A DNA stretch of 64,000 bases from Tubulanus polymorphus. Lineage: Eukaryota; Nemertea; Palaeonemertea; Tubulaniformes; Tubulanidae. Positions 28,133 through 42,200 of this stretch are shown in pieces (position 1 is the stretch's first letter; each line of letters starts with the position of its first letter). The DNA is taken from assembly GCF_964204645.1 (NCBI RefSeq), contig NC_134035.1, positions 1-64,000 of the forward strand. The letters run 5' to 3'. The notes under the pieces are model-generated. The model was not told where the DNA came from. It was given only the letters and a program-made list of their open reading frames with translations, and ran no database searches. Position numbers and translations under genes: made by a program.

Positions 28133-29465
28133 ATGACACACATTCAGTCTCAAACGTTATATGGCAGTTTGCGCAATAATCCTAAGACTTCAGATGTCAT
28201 ATTCATCACGGTGCCTTGTTCATTCATTCAGACTACTAACTGATATCACCATATATTAGTGCAGTAGACTCTGTCTGCCTTACTCAGTATTTGTTCTCTG
28301 AATTGAAATACTTCAGCAATGTCTAAATTCTAAGAAGTAGGTCAGTATTTAGTAAGGAAGAGTAAGTCAAATGTATGGATAGATTTTAACTAAAATGTAG
28401 TGCCTTATACGGTTCATTTTTCTAGACCAGTTTCTACCTATAGTCACTCTCTCTCTTGCAACCAGTACGTCAAAGGTTTGCAAAAACAAAACAGAAATCA
28501 AGTCTGATTTTGTTTCTTTACAAGCGAGAATTGTATTTATTTATCAAGTGATTTTTACCAATGTTATAACTATATCGAAAAGTAGTGTACATCCTTATCA
28601 TTGTGAATAATGTTAAATTATTTTAATAAACATGAAAAAAATAAATGAATAATTATAGACATTTTGATTCAACTTCATTTGATGAAGAGTTTTGAGACAC
28701 GTTCGAGAAGATAAAATCTAATATATGGCACACATACCCCTTGTAAAAGCTTGGTACTTATTTTATTGATCCCCCTTTCCTATGTACATTTTGACATCTA
28801 CCCCTTATTCAAAGTAAATACCTAATTTTACCCTCGCCCATACCCACAAATTCATACATACTTTGCTTCCCTCTATAAAGCTCAGTCAACCACCAATAGT
28901 GAGCCAGCTCGTGTAATGCAAGATATCTATTGAGGACGGATTATTTGTATTTAAATCAATGAGGATCGAAACATCTCGATCTCTATTCAAATTTCTGGTA
29001 AATATTCTTGGATGTGATGTCTGCAATAATGTTTAGTTAAATGGTAGCTGATTGCAGTTAGTCGTGGTTTATCGACATTTAACCAAACCACACGCAAAAA
29101 GAAACGAACCCAGGTGATATCCTGATGTTTTCAAAGCGAGCACAGTGATTAACAGGTTGGTCCCCACAACATAGAACGTTGATAACTAAACTCGGTCCTG
29201 GATCAGCCACCATTGATAGGACATACGACAGCTGAGCATTTAGTCTACAGTCTGCCTGAAGGTTTGAGCATTTTATTATTCATATCAGTTTTACGTCCTT
29301 TACTTATGTATCGTAGGGCGGAAAAGCGAAGCAATTAGTATTAAGTCATAGAGATAGACAAAAATAACACCTATGTACTGACCTAATCTCCAAGCAAAAA
29401 TCTCTAAACCACCCATGTGGTTTAGGGATATTGTGCCCTTTGATCAGGATTTAAGACATTACAAA
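28133..29465. other. Intergenic, convergent LC3 and CTBS 3' ends
   Basis: LC3 3' untranslated region (AATAAACATG near 28624). A perfect 9 bp stem with a 4 bp loop occurs at 29404-29425 (CTAAACCAC/GTGGTTTAG). No coding exon seen. Confidence 0.5.
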
Positions 29466-29663
29466 CATGTACCTAGTGAACAGCGTGATGTTGAACTACA
29501 TGTACCTAGTGAACAGTGTGATGTTGAACTACATGTTCCTAGTGAACAGCGTGATGTTGAACTACATGTACCTAGTGAACAGCGTGATGTTGAACTACAT
29601 GTACCTAGTGAACAGTGTGATGTTGAACTACATGTACCTAGTGAACAGTGTGATGTTGAACTA
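29466..29663. repeat. Minisatellite, 33 bp unit, 6 copies, at the CTBS stop codon
   Basis: Six near-identical units start CATGTACCTAGTGAACAG and end GATGTTGAACTA. The CTBS coding sequence (minus strand) reads into the first unit and stops there. Long open frames on both strands through this array are repeat artefacts. Confidence 0.95.
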
Positions 29664-32413
29664 GCTGGTAATTGGAATGTGAATACGGAATCGCGCCCCA
29701 CATCTGTCGTCTCTGAGCGCGTGCAGTTTTAGTGTCGCTGTAATCCAGACAATCAGCATTCCACATCCCAACACCTAATAGTTTATTCATTAAAGCCAGT
29801 TCATATTTAATTCTCAAACTCTCAACATCGTCGTATCTCATTTGATGAATTTTACCAGTTTTACCATCCTAAAAATTGTTAAAAAATCGAATTCGTCAAC
29901 TTCAAACTACAAGAATGGAGCGGTGAGACTAAATAGAGAGAGGAAGGATTGTGTCTCATCTGAAAATGTCTTTCTTTGGTATTATGTCATCCTCTATGTC
30001 CCACAGATGTCCGGGGCACTTTCTACCGGAAGGCGATCATCAAGGTCCAATACTGCTATTTTGGTAGATGGGATTTGTGATTCTCTTTGATACTCAAGGG
30101 CTCAGTCAACCAGAACTACAGAACTAGCTGATACAGCAGCATCAGTTAGCATAGTAATTAGATATAAGTTAGATGAACTGGTTTTTACTGAACATGAATG
30201 AACACAGCTATCACCCTGCTGTCTGTACACACCCCCCTCACTCAGACGTTTGACAGACATTCAGCATTTTCCCAAAACATGTCCAGGCATCACCATCCCC
30301 TGCTGCAGTAACCCCACACATATTTCTTGAAAATTAATTTGGATGTCATGTCTGAAGTTTAGACAGACATTCACTATTTCAGAAAGATGTGATCACTTAT
30401 TTAAAAGGTGAACGTCTAGCCTGATTGTTGTTTACTAGCAGGACAGAATCAGAGATCATCATCACCGTGGAACAGTTAAATATTATGATTGGAGCTGCTT
30501 TTAATTACCTTGAAATTGAAGTACGGTGATTTAGATTGATCGTCCCACAATCGGCCGGATATCGATGTGTTTAACAGATTCATTATGTTTGTATACGGCA
30601 CTTGACGACCGACAGCATCGCTACAGTTCACTCCCCGAAATGGCACTCGTTTCAATTTGCAGACGTTGTCCTATAATTATCATTACAAAATATTAAATAT
30701 CTAATATCATTTTTTATCAATATCATTATTGATAGTCATAATATTATTTCAATAATAATTCAGAGAATTAACCAACAATTTTGGATGAATTAACACAAGC
30801 ATTGACACCAATCATGTATAGTCTTGGTTGGTTTGGTATTTGAATATATTTGCTTTTCATAGAAACTACTGTAACTTCGCTTCTTCTTCAGCATTTTTTT
30901 AAGCACGAGTTAGTCAGAATACCAGTCGTTGTTACCGGTTCCCTACAACGGTTGTTTGTAGAACGACGGCTACGTACTAGACTAAAGGTAGGCATCCCTT
31001 AGAGCCGTATTACGTTATTCAATGATTACCTGCGAGAGATCGATACATTCATAGTTGTAACCATACCACGGAACACCGAGTACCAACTTGGAAGCCGAGA
31101 TCATTTTCAAATATTCATTCAAACCTGGAATCAATATTAAGAGAACGATCAGAGCGCGAGTTTTAGTCAATACAAATTGCAGATATTATCGAACACTTAT
31201 ACCTCTAGTTGTTAAATCTATCGGTGAATTCGCCTTAGCAATACATCGACCACGAATCTGACTTTGTTCATCGTAAGACATCACAAACATGAAATCAGTG
31301 GATTTAGAGAGTTGTAAAATATCGTAGCATCGATCATCAGTGCAGTTCGGCCACCAGGCTACATCTATAGTCACCTGAATATCGATGAGAAAATACATCA
31401 AAGTCCTTCATCTGGTTTCAGTTCAATAATCAAATATCAAACCTCACTTTTCACTGAAATTAAATGATTTGCTTTCTGAGTCACATAAGCCGCATTCACC
31501 CTAACCACCGTTCCAAATTTAAAACAGAGAGAATCATAGCGTGGGTTCACACACGCGTTGTGTCAAATTGGCTACAGATTACTGGCCCTGCATGATTTTT
31601 GATGACTGCGGTTTATCATTACCTTCAAAAACTTATTATTTGAAACAAACCTGATAATAAGGATTGATTTTCTTGAATGTAGTTTGAGCTTCTTGTACCA
31701 ATGCGTTATAGCCCTGTCTACTGGCGTTATCATTACGTTCAATCACATCTTCAAAATCAAAATTAATTCCATCCAGGAAATTCTCCTCTACATATTTCAC
31801 ACGTTCCGCGACCCATTCGCGTCTCTTTTTCGCGTCTTTGAGATATTTTTTCTCGATGTTGGCAACGGTTACGATCTTTGCTCCGTGTGAATGGGCGTGA
31901 CAGACCATGAGAGGATTATAAACGCCAGGTCCGAACACGACCGCTGTTGTCACTTTACTCCAGTCATATTTCAACCAATATTTCTCATCTTTTTGAAGCA
32001 TGAATATAACAACCTAGAAATTAGAAAATACAATACAACACATTACAGTCAGACCTCTGTGAGCAAAATCTCCCTTTTATATGACAGAAATCTGTAGACA
32101 AGACGAAAAGGTGTCATTTTGACTTCTATTTTTAGAATCGGCAGTAAAAAATGCGGAGTATTCATTGTAGATTTACCTCATTTTTATGTTTAGTTGATGG
32201 TGTTTTACAAAGATATTCTTCCTGACAGGGACATGTATTGTCAGCAGTCCTCTTGCTCTTCCATCTCAATGACAGTGGCAGATGTAATTTAAATATTTCA
32301 GCGTTCACGACTTTCTCTCCTCCACTAAACACTGACACCGACAATAACAGCCATAAACCAATAAAACACAATAAAACACTCAATAAAACCTTGCCCCGAA
32401 CTGAATTAATCAT
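29638..32413 (-). CDS. CTBS: Di-N-acetylchitobiase (GH18), lysosomal
   Basis: Exoglycosidase that splits the N,N'-diacetylchitobiose core of N-glycans in lysosomes. Six exons in phase: 32413-32177, 32013-31651, 31374-31203, 31124-31030, 30670-30509 and 29868-29638, giving 419 residues (human 385). An N-terminal hydrophobic stretch (LLSVLLCFIGLWLLLSVSVF) acts as signal or signal-anchor. CPCQEEYLC matches the family's N-terminal cysteine cluster. The GH18 catalytic motif DGINFDFE is at 160-167, with E167 as the acid/base. Also conserved: FMFVMSYDEQSQI, VLGVPWYGYNYEC, VPFRGVNCSDAVGRQVPY and VGMWNADCLDYS. The last nine residues, QLVQHHTVH, and the TAG come from a 33 bp minisatellite, so the C-terminus is not the ancestral one. 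It lies head-to-head with synaptojanin. Confidence 0.95.
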
Positions 32414-33229
32414 CGTTTAACAGCGAACAAACACAAAAATATTGTTTGTTAGGCCGGGTACACTTTTTTTCATTACGACATTGGGAAATTGGCCATATTA
32501 GTCATTCTGCAGATTTTCCAGAACCTGCCTTTAGAGGCCACCTGGCTTCTCAGGGCAGGTACCTGCCCTGAAAGCCCAGTCATTTGAATCAATAAAAAAT
32601 AAAAACCCATTCAACTGATTGAGCTGAAACGGTGGCATGGTGATCGGGATATTAGGATTCAAATTGGTATTTTTCAGAAACAAATTTACGATTAACATGC
32701 TGTTTCTTCGAATTTCTTTGCACTTCACTTTATTTTAATTTCATGATACTCGACAAGGTGAATGTCTAATATCGGTAAGATAGTTCGCCGTTTCATCAGA
32801 ATTATAGCCGAGTTTTTCATTTATACTGCTTAATTGCAACACTGGCCTCTCATGGCAGGTTTCTGCCCTGAGAAGCCATGTAGCCTCTCAAAGCAGGTCT
32901 GCGGATTCTTCTCAAATTGGCCGAGATGTCCGTCCGCTAGCGCCACCTAACTCAGTGTATATTTTTCCATTATTTACTGTACACAAAACGTTCAGTACGA
33001 TAGCGTGTATATTACCATCATCAACTAATTGAATGTCAACAGATTCATTGGTCTTTCATCTGCTCAATATCTTAATAAAATTATCGTTAGCACAAATTTA
33101 CTAAATTGGATTGAATTGAATTGGTCCTGGAAATACTGAATCAACATGCTGCATTTTCATACGTCAAAACCCGGAACTGATTGATTTTATCGAAATAAAT
33201 TTTTCGATCAGTGTAATTAGAATCACAGA
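32414..33229. promoter_or_regulatory. Probable shared upstream region of CTBS and synaptojanin
   Basis: 816 bp between divergent start codons. It contains a perfect 22 bp palindrome at 32550-32571 (half-site TCAGGGCAGGT), extended by imperfect flanks GGCTT/AAGCC. A related, less perfect copy sits at about 32845-32900 (GGCAGGTTTCTGCCCTGAGA). Whether these are protein-binding sites or remnants of a mobile element cannot be told from sequence. Confidence 0.45.
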
Positions 33230-36200
33230 ATGGCGATGCGTAAAGATTTCCGAGTTTATCACAAATTAGAACCACCCTACAGCGTGCTGGTTGAATGTAG
33301 AAGTAAAGAAGAGAGTTTGCTGTTTGAGAATCAGGCAGTTGCCGTTCTTTGTAAGTAGCATCTCCCGATTCTAAAAACAAATCCTTGCTTTTAGATTTTA
33401 GAATCATTCAACGATCGATCTGTTAATCAATGTAACATCGTTTTAATTTAGCTAACATTGAAACTGACACAGTTAAACAACAATATACGAAGATAATGGA
33501 TGGTTACGGATGTTTGGGGGTGCTAAAACTATCTTATGGTGAGTATAAACCCAGCGCTTCATCAGTATCAAACAGAACAGTGGTCCAGTAGTAGTTAGTT
33601 ACTGGACTGGGCTTGATTAGCAGCTCACTGTATGTTGATACCGGACTGGATGCAATTTGTCCAGATTCTGATGATATTTAGAAAGGTTTTTAAGCTCAAT
33701 CAAACGTTATGAATATTGATAATATTTATTTCAGTTGATGGTAATCTGTTATACCTGATACTCGTTACTGGTTGTATTTCCGTCGGGAAAATTCTTAACT
33801 CAGAGATTTTCCGCGTTACCGCGACCACTTTCATATCGCTTCAAAATCTGCCGCAGGACGAGGATCGTATTGTTGAGGTGCGGAAACTATTGAATTCTGG
33901 AACGTTCTATTTCTCGTGGTCATCGTCAGGGCAACCGTTAGATCTCAGTTTATGCGCGCAGAGAACGCATCAAGATCACGTGACTGATAATCGATTTTTC
34001 TGGTGAGATATTGTCCATGTTTTTTACTTAGCTTTAGGAATAGGCCTGATTTCACCCATCCAGTCACCAGGACCTACCTCCTACTAATTACAATGTATTG
34101 GGTACTGAGCCCTGGCAAGTGAGGATGAGCAAGAGCTGGTTTCACAAAATCAGAACTTCTTGGTAGAGATAAACCACAAATAAAAACCAACAGTAGATTT
34201 GTAGAAACAGTTTATTTCCTAACAGTTTTGATTTAAAACTAAACCTCATCTTTAGAGGAACAATTGTTTCTACAAATCTACTGCGGGTTTTTATTTGTTA
34301 ACTATACTGAGATTTATATCAGTTCACTACAGTCACAAATAGTCTCCTCAATGATATTTACCGGTATACTTTGACTTAAATTCTCACGGTTACTTATCTA
34401 ACCTGAGCAGTTTAATGATGTAATTGTCACTCTGATATTTCTAGGAATCGAGCTTTATTCGTTCATCTGCAGCGTTTTGGTGTAAACTGTAGTAATTGGT
34501 TGATGAAGATAATGTGCGGAGGTATTGAAATACGTACTATCTACGCAGCTGATAAACAGGGTAAAGCCTGTTTAATATCGAGACTGAGTTGTGAACGTGC
34601 GGGAACTAGGTTTAATGTTAGAGGCACGAACGATGATGGACATGTCGCTAATTTCGTCGAAACTGAACAGGTTAATATTTCACATATTTCACAAACCCAC
34701 ATCTAAGTTACTGCTCCTACTGACCCTACTGCCCCTACTACCCCTATTGCCCCTACTGCCCCTACTGACCTACTGACCTATAAGCAGTTAAGATTTGAAT
34801 ATTCTATTTGTAGGTGATATTCATTGATGATAAAGTCACCTCTTATTTACAAACTCGTGGTTCAGTTCCGTTATTCTGGGAACAGCCAGGACTTCAGGTT
34901 AGTTGAGCGGAAATTGAAATGATAAGGGTCTTGATACCAGTTGAGTATCAGTAAATGTTTCTTCAAAAAGCTTAGTTAAATAGTTACCTCACAGTTATAC
35001 TGTTACGAACTGTGAGAGTCTGAGTCTACTCTGTAGTTAACTGTAGCTCAATATATGATATTTAAGGTCGGATCTCATAAAGTGAAAATGTCTCGAGGTT
35101 ATGAAGCATCTGCTCCTGCATTCGAGCGTCATTTAAACATGGTTAAACAGCAATACGGTGAACAGGTTATAGTAAATCTACTTGGCAGCAAAGAAGGAGA
35201 ATTCATGCTTAGTCAAGCATTCCAGGTAAATGTGAAACCTGCCCAAATCAGGATTCAGATCTAACAAGTGAAACTGGATTCAAAACTATTAGAACTGGAG
35301 TCAGAGTTATAAAACATTTTTCTGTTAATTTCTATTTTATAGAATCATCACAAAGCTTCCATACATTCTCAGAGTATCCCACACATAGCGTTTGATTATC
35401 ACGCCGAGTTCCGCGGCAATAAAAAGAACCTGAATAAACTCAAAACTAAAGTTATGAAACAACTGAATGATTTCGATATGTTTTACTGCAGCGGTTCAGC
35501 TATAATGAGGTATAAAATACGATCATCTGAATTTTACTCACTAATTTCTAACATCCAGATGTTTGTTAACCAACTTTTGAATAACTGGCCTCAGATCCAC
35601 ACGCGGTAAGTTCACTGTTGAATTCTGATTCTGATACGTATTTTGTAACTACAGACAACAAACTGGAACAATTCGAACCAACTGTTTGGATTGTTTGGAT
35701 CGGACAAATGCTGTTCAAACACTATTTGGTTTAGAAGTGAGTAGTTCAGTAAAACCCTTAAACTCCGTTCTCATCCATCTACCATACTCACATTCAACTT
35801 GTACTTTCTATTTATAGATTTTACCCAAACAATTAGAATGTTTAGGTTTAGAGAATAAACCTCAAATGGTGTCGCGTTTCTTCGATGTTTATAAACAGAT
35901 TTGGGCTTTGAATGGAGATCAAGTGAGCCGTATTTATGCGGGGACCGGGGCTCTCGGTGGCGGCAGATCAAAGGTATCTTTACTGGAAAATGTCTCATTT
36001 CATGTTTATAAGTTTGATATTTGATACTGATATTCAGATATATCATTGTAGATGTATTGAGATGATTTTATCGATGTTTATAGTTTAGTAATTTGTGGGA
36101 GATTTTGTGTTATGTCGATTTCAGACTAAATTAATGAATTATGTAAGTTAAATGATCAGATAATCTACGGTATGCGAGATTATATAGAGTTTAGTTTAAA

Positions 36201-39200
36201 TCAGTATCAATTCTGATAGTCATACTATAATATAGTATATTCTACTAAATCTATCTACCTTGGGTGAGTAGAATTTGGAGAGGTAAAACTGACCCCACTC
36301 AACCCCCCCCCTCCTCATTTAGAGCGGTTTTACTGAGGAGTTGATTATGATTGATTTCAGTATAAAGACGCAGCGCGATCAGCGACGAGAACCATTCAGA
36401 ATAACTTTCTCGACAACAGCAAACAAGAAGCAATAGATATCTTATTGTTAGGTCACACGCTGAAAACAGAGATGTCTGATAAAGCGAGGGCGCTACTGTC
36501 TAATAAATGTCTTCAAGGTAAGGTCGACAAATTGGGATTTGGGAGGGAGGGAAGGGAGAATCTTCGTCTTGAAATGTTTTTCTCTTCTGTTTGAAAGCTT
36601 CCCCAGCAATACTCAGTGAATTAGTGATGAGACATACTGAATACACATATTCCACATCACTGCGGATATTCAGCGGAACGTGGAATGTCAATGGTGGAAA
36701 ACATTTCCGCAGCGTGGCGTTCAAACACGAACAGGTCACCGATTGGTTGCTCGATTTACCCGCTATCTCGTACGAGACTCAACCAGGTACATTTTAAAAT
36801 TCAGTTTACCTCAGAAACTGTGTGGAATACGCAGATATTTGATATAAATGTAATTTGTGTCTGTTCAGATTTATTGGATGAAAGTGCAGATTACACGAAA
36901 CCTGTTGATATATTCGCGATTGGATTCGAAGAGATCGTTGATTTGAACGCCAGTAACATCATGAATGCTAGGTACATTCTCATTTTATCTGATATCTCAC
37001 AGATCTGTGTGTGAGATGACTGTGATATCTCACAGATCTGTGCGTGAGATGACTGTGATATCTCACAGATCTGTGCGTGAGATGACTGTGATATCTCACA
37101 GATCTGTGCGTGAGATGACTGTGATATCTCACAGATCTGTGCGTGAGATGACTGTGATATCTCACAGATCTGTGCGTGAGATGACTGTGATATCTCACAG
37201 ATCTGTGCGTGAGATGACTGTGATATCTCACAGATCTGTGCGTGAGATGACTGTGATATCTCACAGATCTGTGCGTGAGATGACTGTGATATCTCACAGA
37301 TCTGTGCGTGAGATGACTGTGATATCTCACAGATCTGTGCGTGAGATGACTGTGATATCTCACAGATCTGTGCGTGAGATGACTGTGATATCTCACAGAT
37401 CTGTGCGTGAGATGACTGTGATATCTCACAGATCTGTGCGTGAGATGACTGTGATATCTCACAGATCTGTGCGTGAGATGACAGTGATATCTCACAGATC
37501 TGTGCGTGAGATGACTGTGATATCTCACAGATCTGTGCGTGAGATGACTGTGATATCTCACAGATCTGTGCGTGAGATGACTGTGATATCTCACAGATCT
37601 GTGTGTGAGATGACTGTGATATCTCACAGATCTGTGTGTGAGATGACTGTGATATCTCACAGATCTGTGTGTGAGATGACTGTGATATCTCACAGATCTG
37701 TGCGTGAGATGACTGTGATATATCACAGATCTGTGCGTGAGATGACTGTGATATCTCACAGATCTGTGCGTGAGATGACTGTGATATCTCACAGATCTGT
37801 GTGTGAGATGACTGTGATATCTCACAGATCTGTGTGTGAGATGACTGTGATATCTCACAGATCTGTGTGTGAGATGACTGTGATATCTCACAGATCTGTG
37901 TGTGAGATGACTGTGATATCTCACAGATCTGTGTGTGAGATGATATACTATGATCTATTTTACCTATCATTGATAGTTCACAGAATGTACGAGAATGGGC
38001 GATGTTTCTACAGAAGACAATTTCTCGTGATGTGAAGTATGTTTTATTGACGTCTGCTCAACTCGTCGGAGTTTGTTTATATATATTCATTAGACCTCAA
38101 CTCGCTCCATTCATCAGGTATAAACTACTTTCATCTCAACTCGTCGTTCATCTACCCGTAATTTAGAAGTAAAACAAATTTGACTGAGAACGACGTCCCT
38201 CTTCTCAAACCTTCAAGGAGATGTAACGAATAATTATTATTTCATTATTATTTCACACAGAGATGTAGCAGTTGACTCAGTAAAGACCGGTCTCGGAGGT
38301 GCAGCAGGAAATAAAGGGGGCGTTGCTATCAGATTTATGGCGTACAGCACTAGTCTGTGTTTTGTCTGTTCACATTTCGCCGCAGGACAATCTCAAATAT
38401 CTGAACGTAACAACGATTTCAGTGAGATCTATAAACGTATCTCATTCCCGATGGTAAGTATTCCAGTGTTCGGTCGACAGGGGTATCATTGACTGATAGG
38501 TGATGGGCTCGAACATGACTAGTAAAACCGCTAGATACTGCTTTGAATACATCTTAGTGGATTCAGCTTTGTGATATACTGATACCTGACACATTTATAT
38601 ATCTGTTTTATAGGAAGCTTGTTTGGTAAGGTTTAGGGTTAGATTTATTTGTGTGTGTTTATTATTTTGAGGTAGATTTACAGACTGAGTAATTCTGTAA
38701 TTCTCTGCTGTAGTTTAGTGCATGGTTTCTGTATGGTTTGGTTCACAGTTTAAGCTATACCAGGTCGAAATACCCGGGGGTCTGGCTTGACCGGGTTTAA
38801 ATACCCGGGGATGTGGCTGGACCGGGTCTTAGTACCGGGGGATGTGGCTGGACCGGGGCTAAGTACCCGGGGATGTGCCTTGACTGGGTTTAAATACCCG
38901 GGGATGTGGCTGGACCGGGTCTAAATACCCGGGGATGTGGCTGGACCGGGTCTTAGTACTGGGGGATGTGGCTGGACCGGGTCTAAATACCCGGGGATGT
39001 GCCTTGACTGGGTTAAAATACCCGGGGATGTGGCTGGACCGGGTCTAAATACCCGGGGATGTGGCTGGACCGGGTCTAAATACCCGGGGATGTGGCTGGA
39101 CCGGGTCTAAATACCCGGGGATGTGCCTTGACTGGGTTTAAATACCCGGGGATGTGGCTGGACCGGGTCTTAGTACCGGGGGATGTGGCTGGACCGGGGC

Positions 39201-42200
39201 TAAGTACCCGGGGATGTGCCTTGACTGGGTTTAAATACCCGGGGATGTGGCTGGACCGGGTCTTAGTACCGGGGGATGTGGCTGGACCGGGGCTAAGTAC
39301 CCGGGGATGTGACTATAGCAAAGTATTTCACATTTTATATTTATATTACATCATTTTCTTATTCAGTGTCAGCAATATTTATGTTCATGCTTTGCATGGT
39401 TTTTTTGTCTGATGCATATAATCGTTTTAAACTCATCCCAAAATATGCCTTACGTAATTCTTCAGAATTTACAAATTTGAGACCCCTTAATTCCAGTCAT
39501 TCTAGATTTATCTTCAAAATCTGAATTGAAATTCTACGTTTAACCTGCAGGGTCGGTCGCTATCTAGTCATGACTATGTGTTCTGGTGCGGTGATTTTAA
39601 CTATAGAATCGACCTGACCAATGATGAAGTAAAAGAGATGATCGCTAATAATGATTGGGCTTCGCTTCAACAAGGAGATCAACTTATCAGTCAAAAACAA
39701 GCAGGAAACGTAAGTCATCACGTAAAACATTCCTTAATTACGTCCAATCCAGAGTCCAGTTTTACAAAAGAATGTGGAATCCTAAATTGATTTAAGAATT
39801 AAATGTGTTTAGTACAAGTGAACCCGAATTCAGAGATGAAAAGCTCTATTTCAATTCCAGACATTTAATGGATTTAACGAAGGTTTGCCGAATTTTGCAC
39901 CGACCTATAAATACGATCTGTTCTGTGATGATTACGATACCAGTGAAAAGAATCGATGTCCGGCTTGGACCGATCGGGTTTTGTGGAGACGCAAAAAACT
40001 ACCAACTAAAGGTACAGGCAATCAGTGGCCCCCCTACGCCCACACATGTACGGGCGATCAGTGGCCCCCCTACGCCCACACAGGAACGGGCAATTAGTGA
40101 TGTCTCATGCCCACACAGGAACGGGCAATCAGTGACGCCCCCAACGCCCACACAGGTACGGGCAATCAGTGATGCCCCCTACGCCCCCCACGCCCCTGTC
40201 TGGTGCTAGATCAGCTGTTGAAATACATGTATTTGAATATAAGAATCAAAAACATCATTACAGATGATCAAGATGAAGGGAATCCTGGAAAACTATTATT
40301 ATACAATCGAGCAGAACTGAAAACATCCGATCACAGGTCAGTCTATTGTTCATTACTGATTTCTAATTATTGTCTTATTGATTCACCTCAGTATTTGAAT
40401 TGATATATTGATATATCTATCAGACCAGTGATATTGATATATTGATATATCTATCAGACCAGTGATATTGATATATTGATATATCTATCAGACCAGTGAT
40501 ATTGATATTTCTTTCAGACCGGTGATGGCTCTACTCGATATCGATATTCTACACGTCGATGAAAAGTGTCGTAAATCAACAATCGAAGATGTGGTCAGTA
40601 GACAAGGTCCAGCCGACGGAACGGTTATGATTAGTCTAATAGATGGCAGCACGTTTGATGATGATGAGCTGATCGATGTTATCTGTACCAAGTTCGCTCT
40701 CGCTGGAGAAGTTATATTGATTCGGTAAATCATTCTTAACCTCTAAACTGAGCCACTAAACATCTCTCAAAGTATTACGTATAAGTGACTGAGAGGGAGC
40801 CCAGAGAAGAATCATCTAAAAACAACGTGTATCATCCAAAATTCAAAAAAGAATCCTAGTTCAGCAAGACCAGGCCTTCCTCAGACCTAATGTCTCCCAG
40901 TGGTAGATATATGAAAAGGAGCCCAGAGAAGAATCATCAAGAAACAAATGATCATCATTCAAAATTTGAAGACAAATCCTAGTTCGGCAAGACCAACGCA
41001 GGCCTTCCTCAGATCTAATGTCTCCCAGTCATAGATATATGGAAATATTGTATTGTAGGTTTGTAGGTGATGAAATGGCATTAACATATCGTTGCGGTCA
41101 AAGTGCTTTAATAGCTTTAAAATATGATGAAACTGAAGTAAATCATCGATTAATCAGAGTTCGATTGAGAACTGATAACTGGAAGGATGAGATGGAAAAA
41201 GAGATGTCAGTTTGTACGGCTAATACTGCTGCTTTATATAATGCGTTTACTAATTCTCTACTCGGAGATGATTTCGATATTCCGACTATGACTTATGATA
41301 TGGAAGGTAAGCTATACCTTAACCCAGTGATAGATTTACTGTTGCTAAGATCATAATTAGAAGCCTCGGTATAATTTTCAAATGTACCCAGGACCCAGTT
41401 TCACTGTTGTGAGTTCCATCTACTCGAGTTGTATTTAAACCAGACTTCATTGAGTCCAGGGCCGGAATGCTCAGTCGTGACTGGTAATTAATCATAAGAC
41501 TAGTCTTAAGTTGTTTGATTGGTTATATACAAGAAAGATGGTTTAGAGCGGTCTTGCCTAAGCCTGCAACAGAGCAACAGTTCCTAGGTCTATTTAACTG
41601 ACCCCCCACTTAATTCTATAAAGTATTATTTCACATTGATAGTAATTATGGTAGGTTGTTTTATGCAGGTGATGAGTTGGATGAAGAGTTGATTGGACTC
41701 GGTTTAGATGGTAATTTACAGGCTTCACCGGCTGGATCCGGTCGGACTACGCCGGTCTCCGACGACGAGGATTCGTCGAGGAATAATCGACCTCCTCGTC
41801 CACCTGCGGCGGTGAAATCAATGAATAAACCTTCTCGCCCAACACCGCCATCTACGATCAGTCAACAACCGATACGAGTATCAACACCTACTATTACTTT
41901 AGAGGTATAAACTAGTGTCAGTTAACTCAGCACATGGTTCCCTAATCTTTCAGTTCAGTTTGACTCAATTGAGGTGAAATTAGTTCATTTTCCAAATTAA
42001 GTTAAACCTTTATTGCGTACCTCTCTAAAATGAACACTTTTTTCTTGGAACCAATCAAAATTTTCTAATCCATTTTCAATTTAGTGAAACCTTTCTACCA
42101 CAAGTGTTCACTCTAGACAGGTTTTATTGCATTCAAAACTAGAATCAAATTCATTAATTCAGAACTGTAGAACTAGGCGCAGTATTTCATGGGACTATTT

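Noticed and set aside
36990-37942. CRISPR-like regular repeats
   Set aside because: Units are directly adjacent with no unique spacers, and the locus is an intron of an animal gene.
36891-38035. Two ~360-codon ORFs and one 314-codon ORF on opposite strands
   Set aside because: They are translations of the 33 bp minisatellite in synaptojanin intron 12; the period is divisible by three, so frames stay open by chance.
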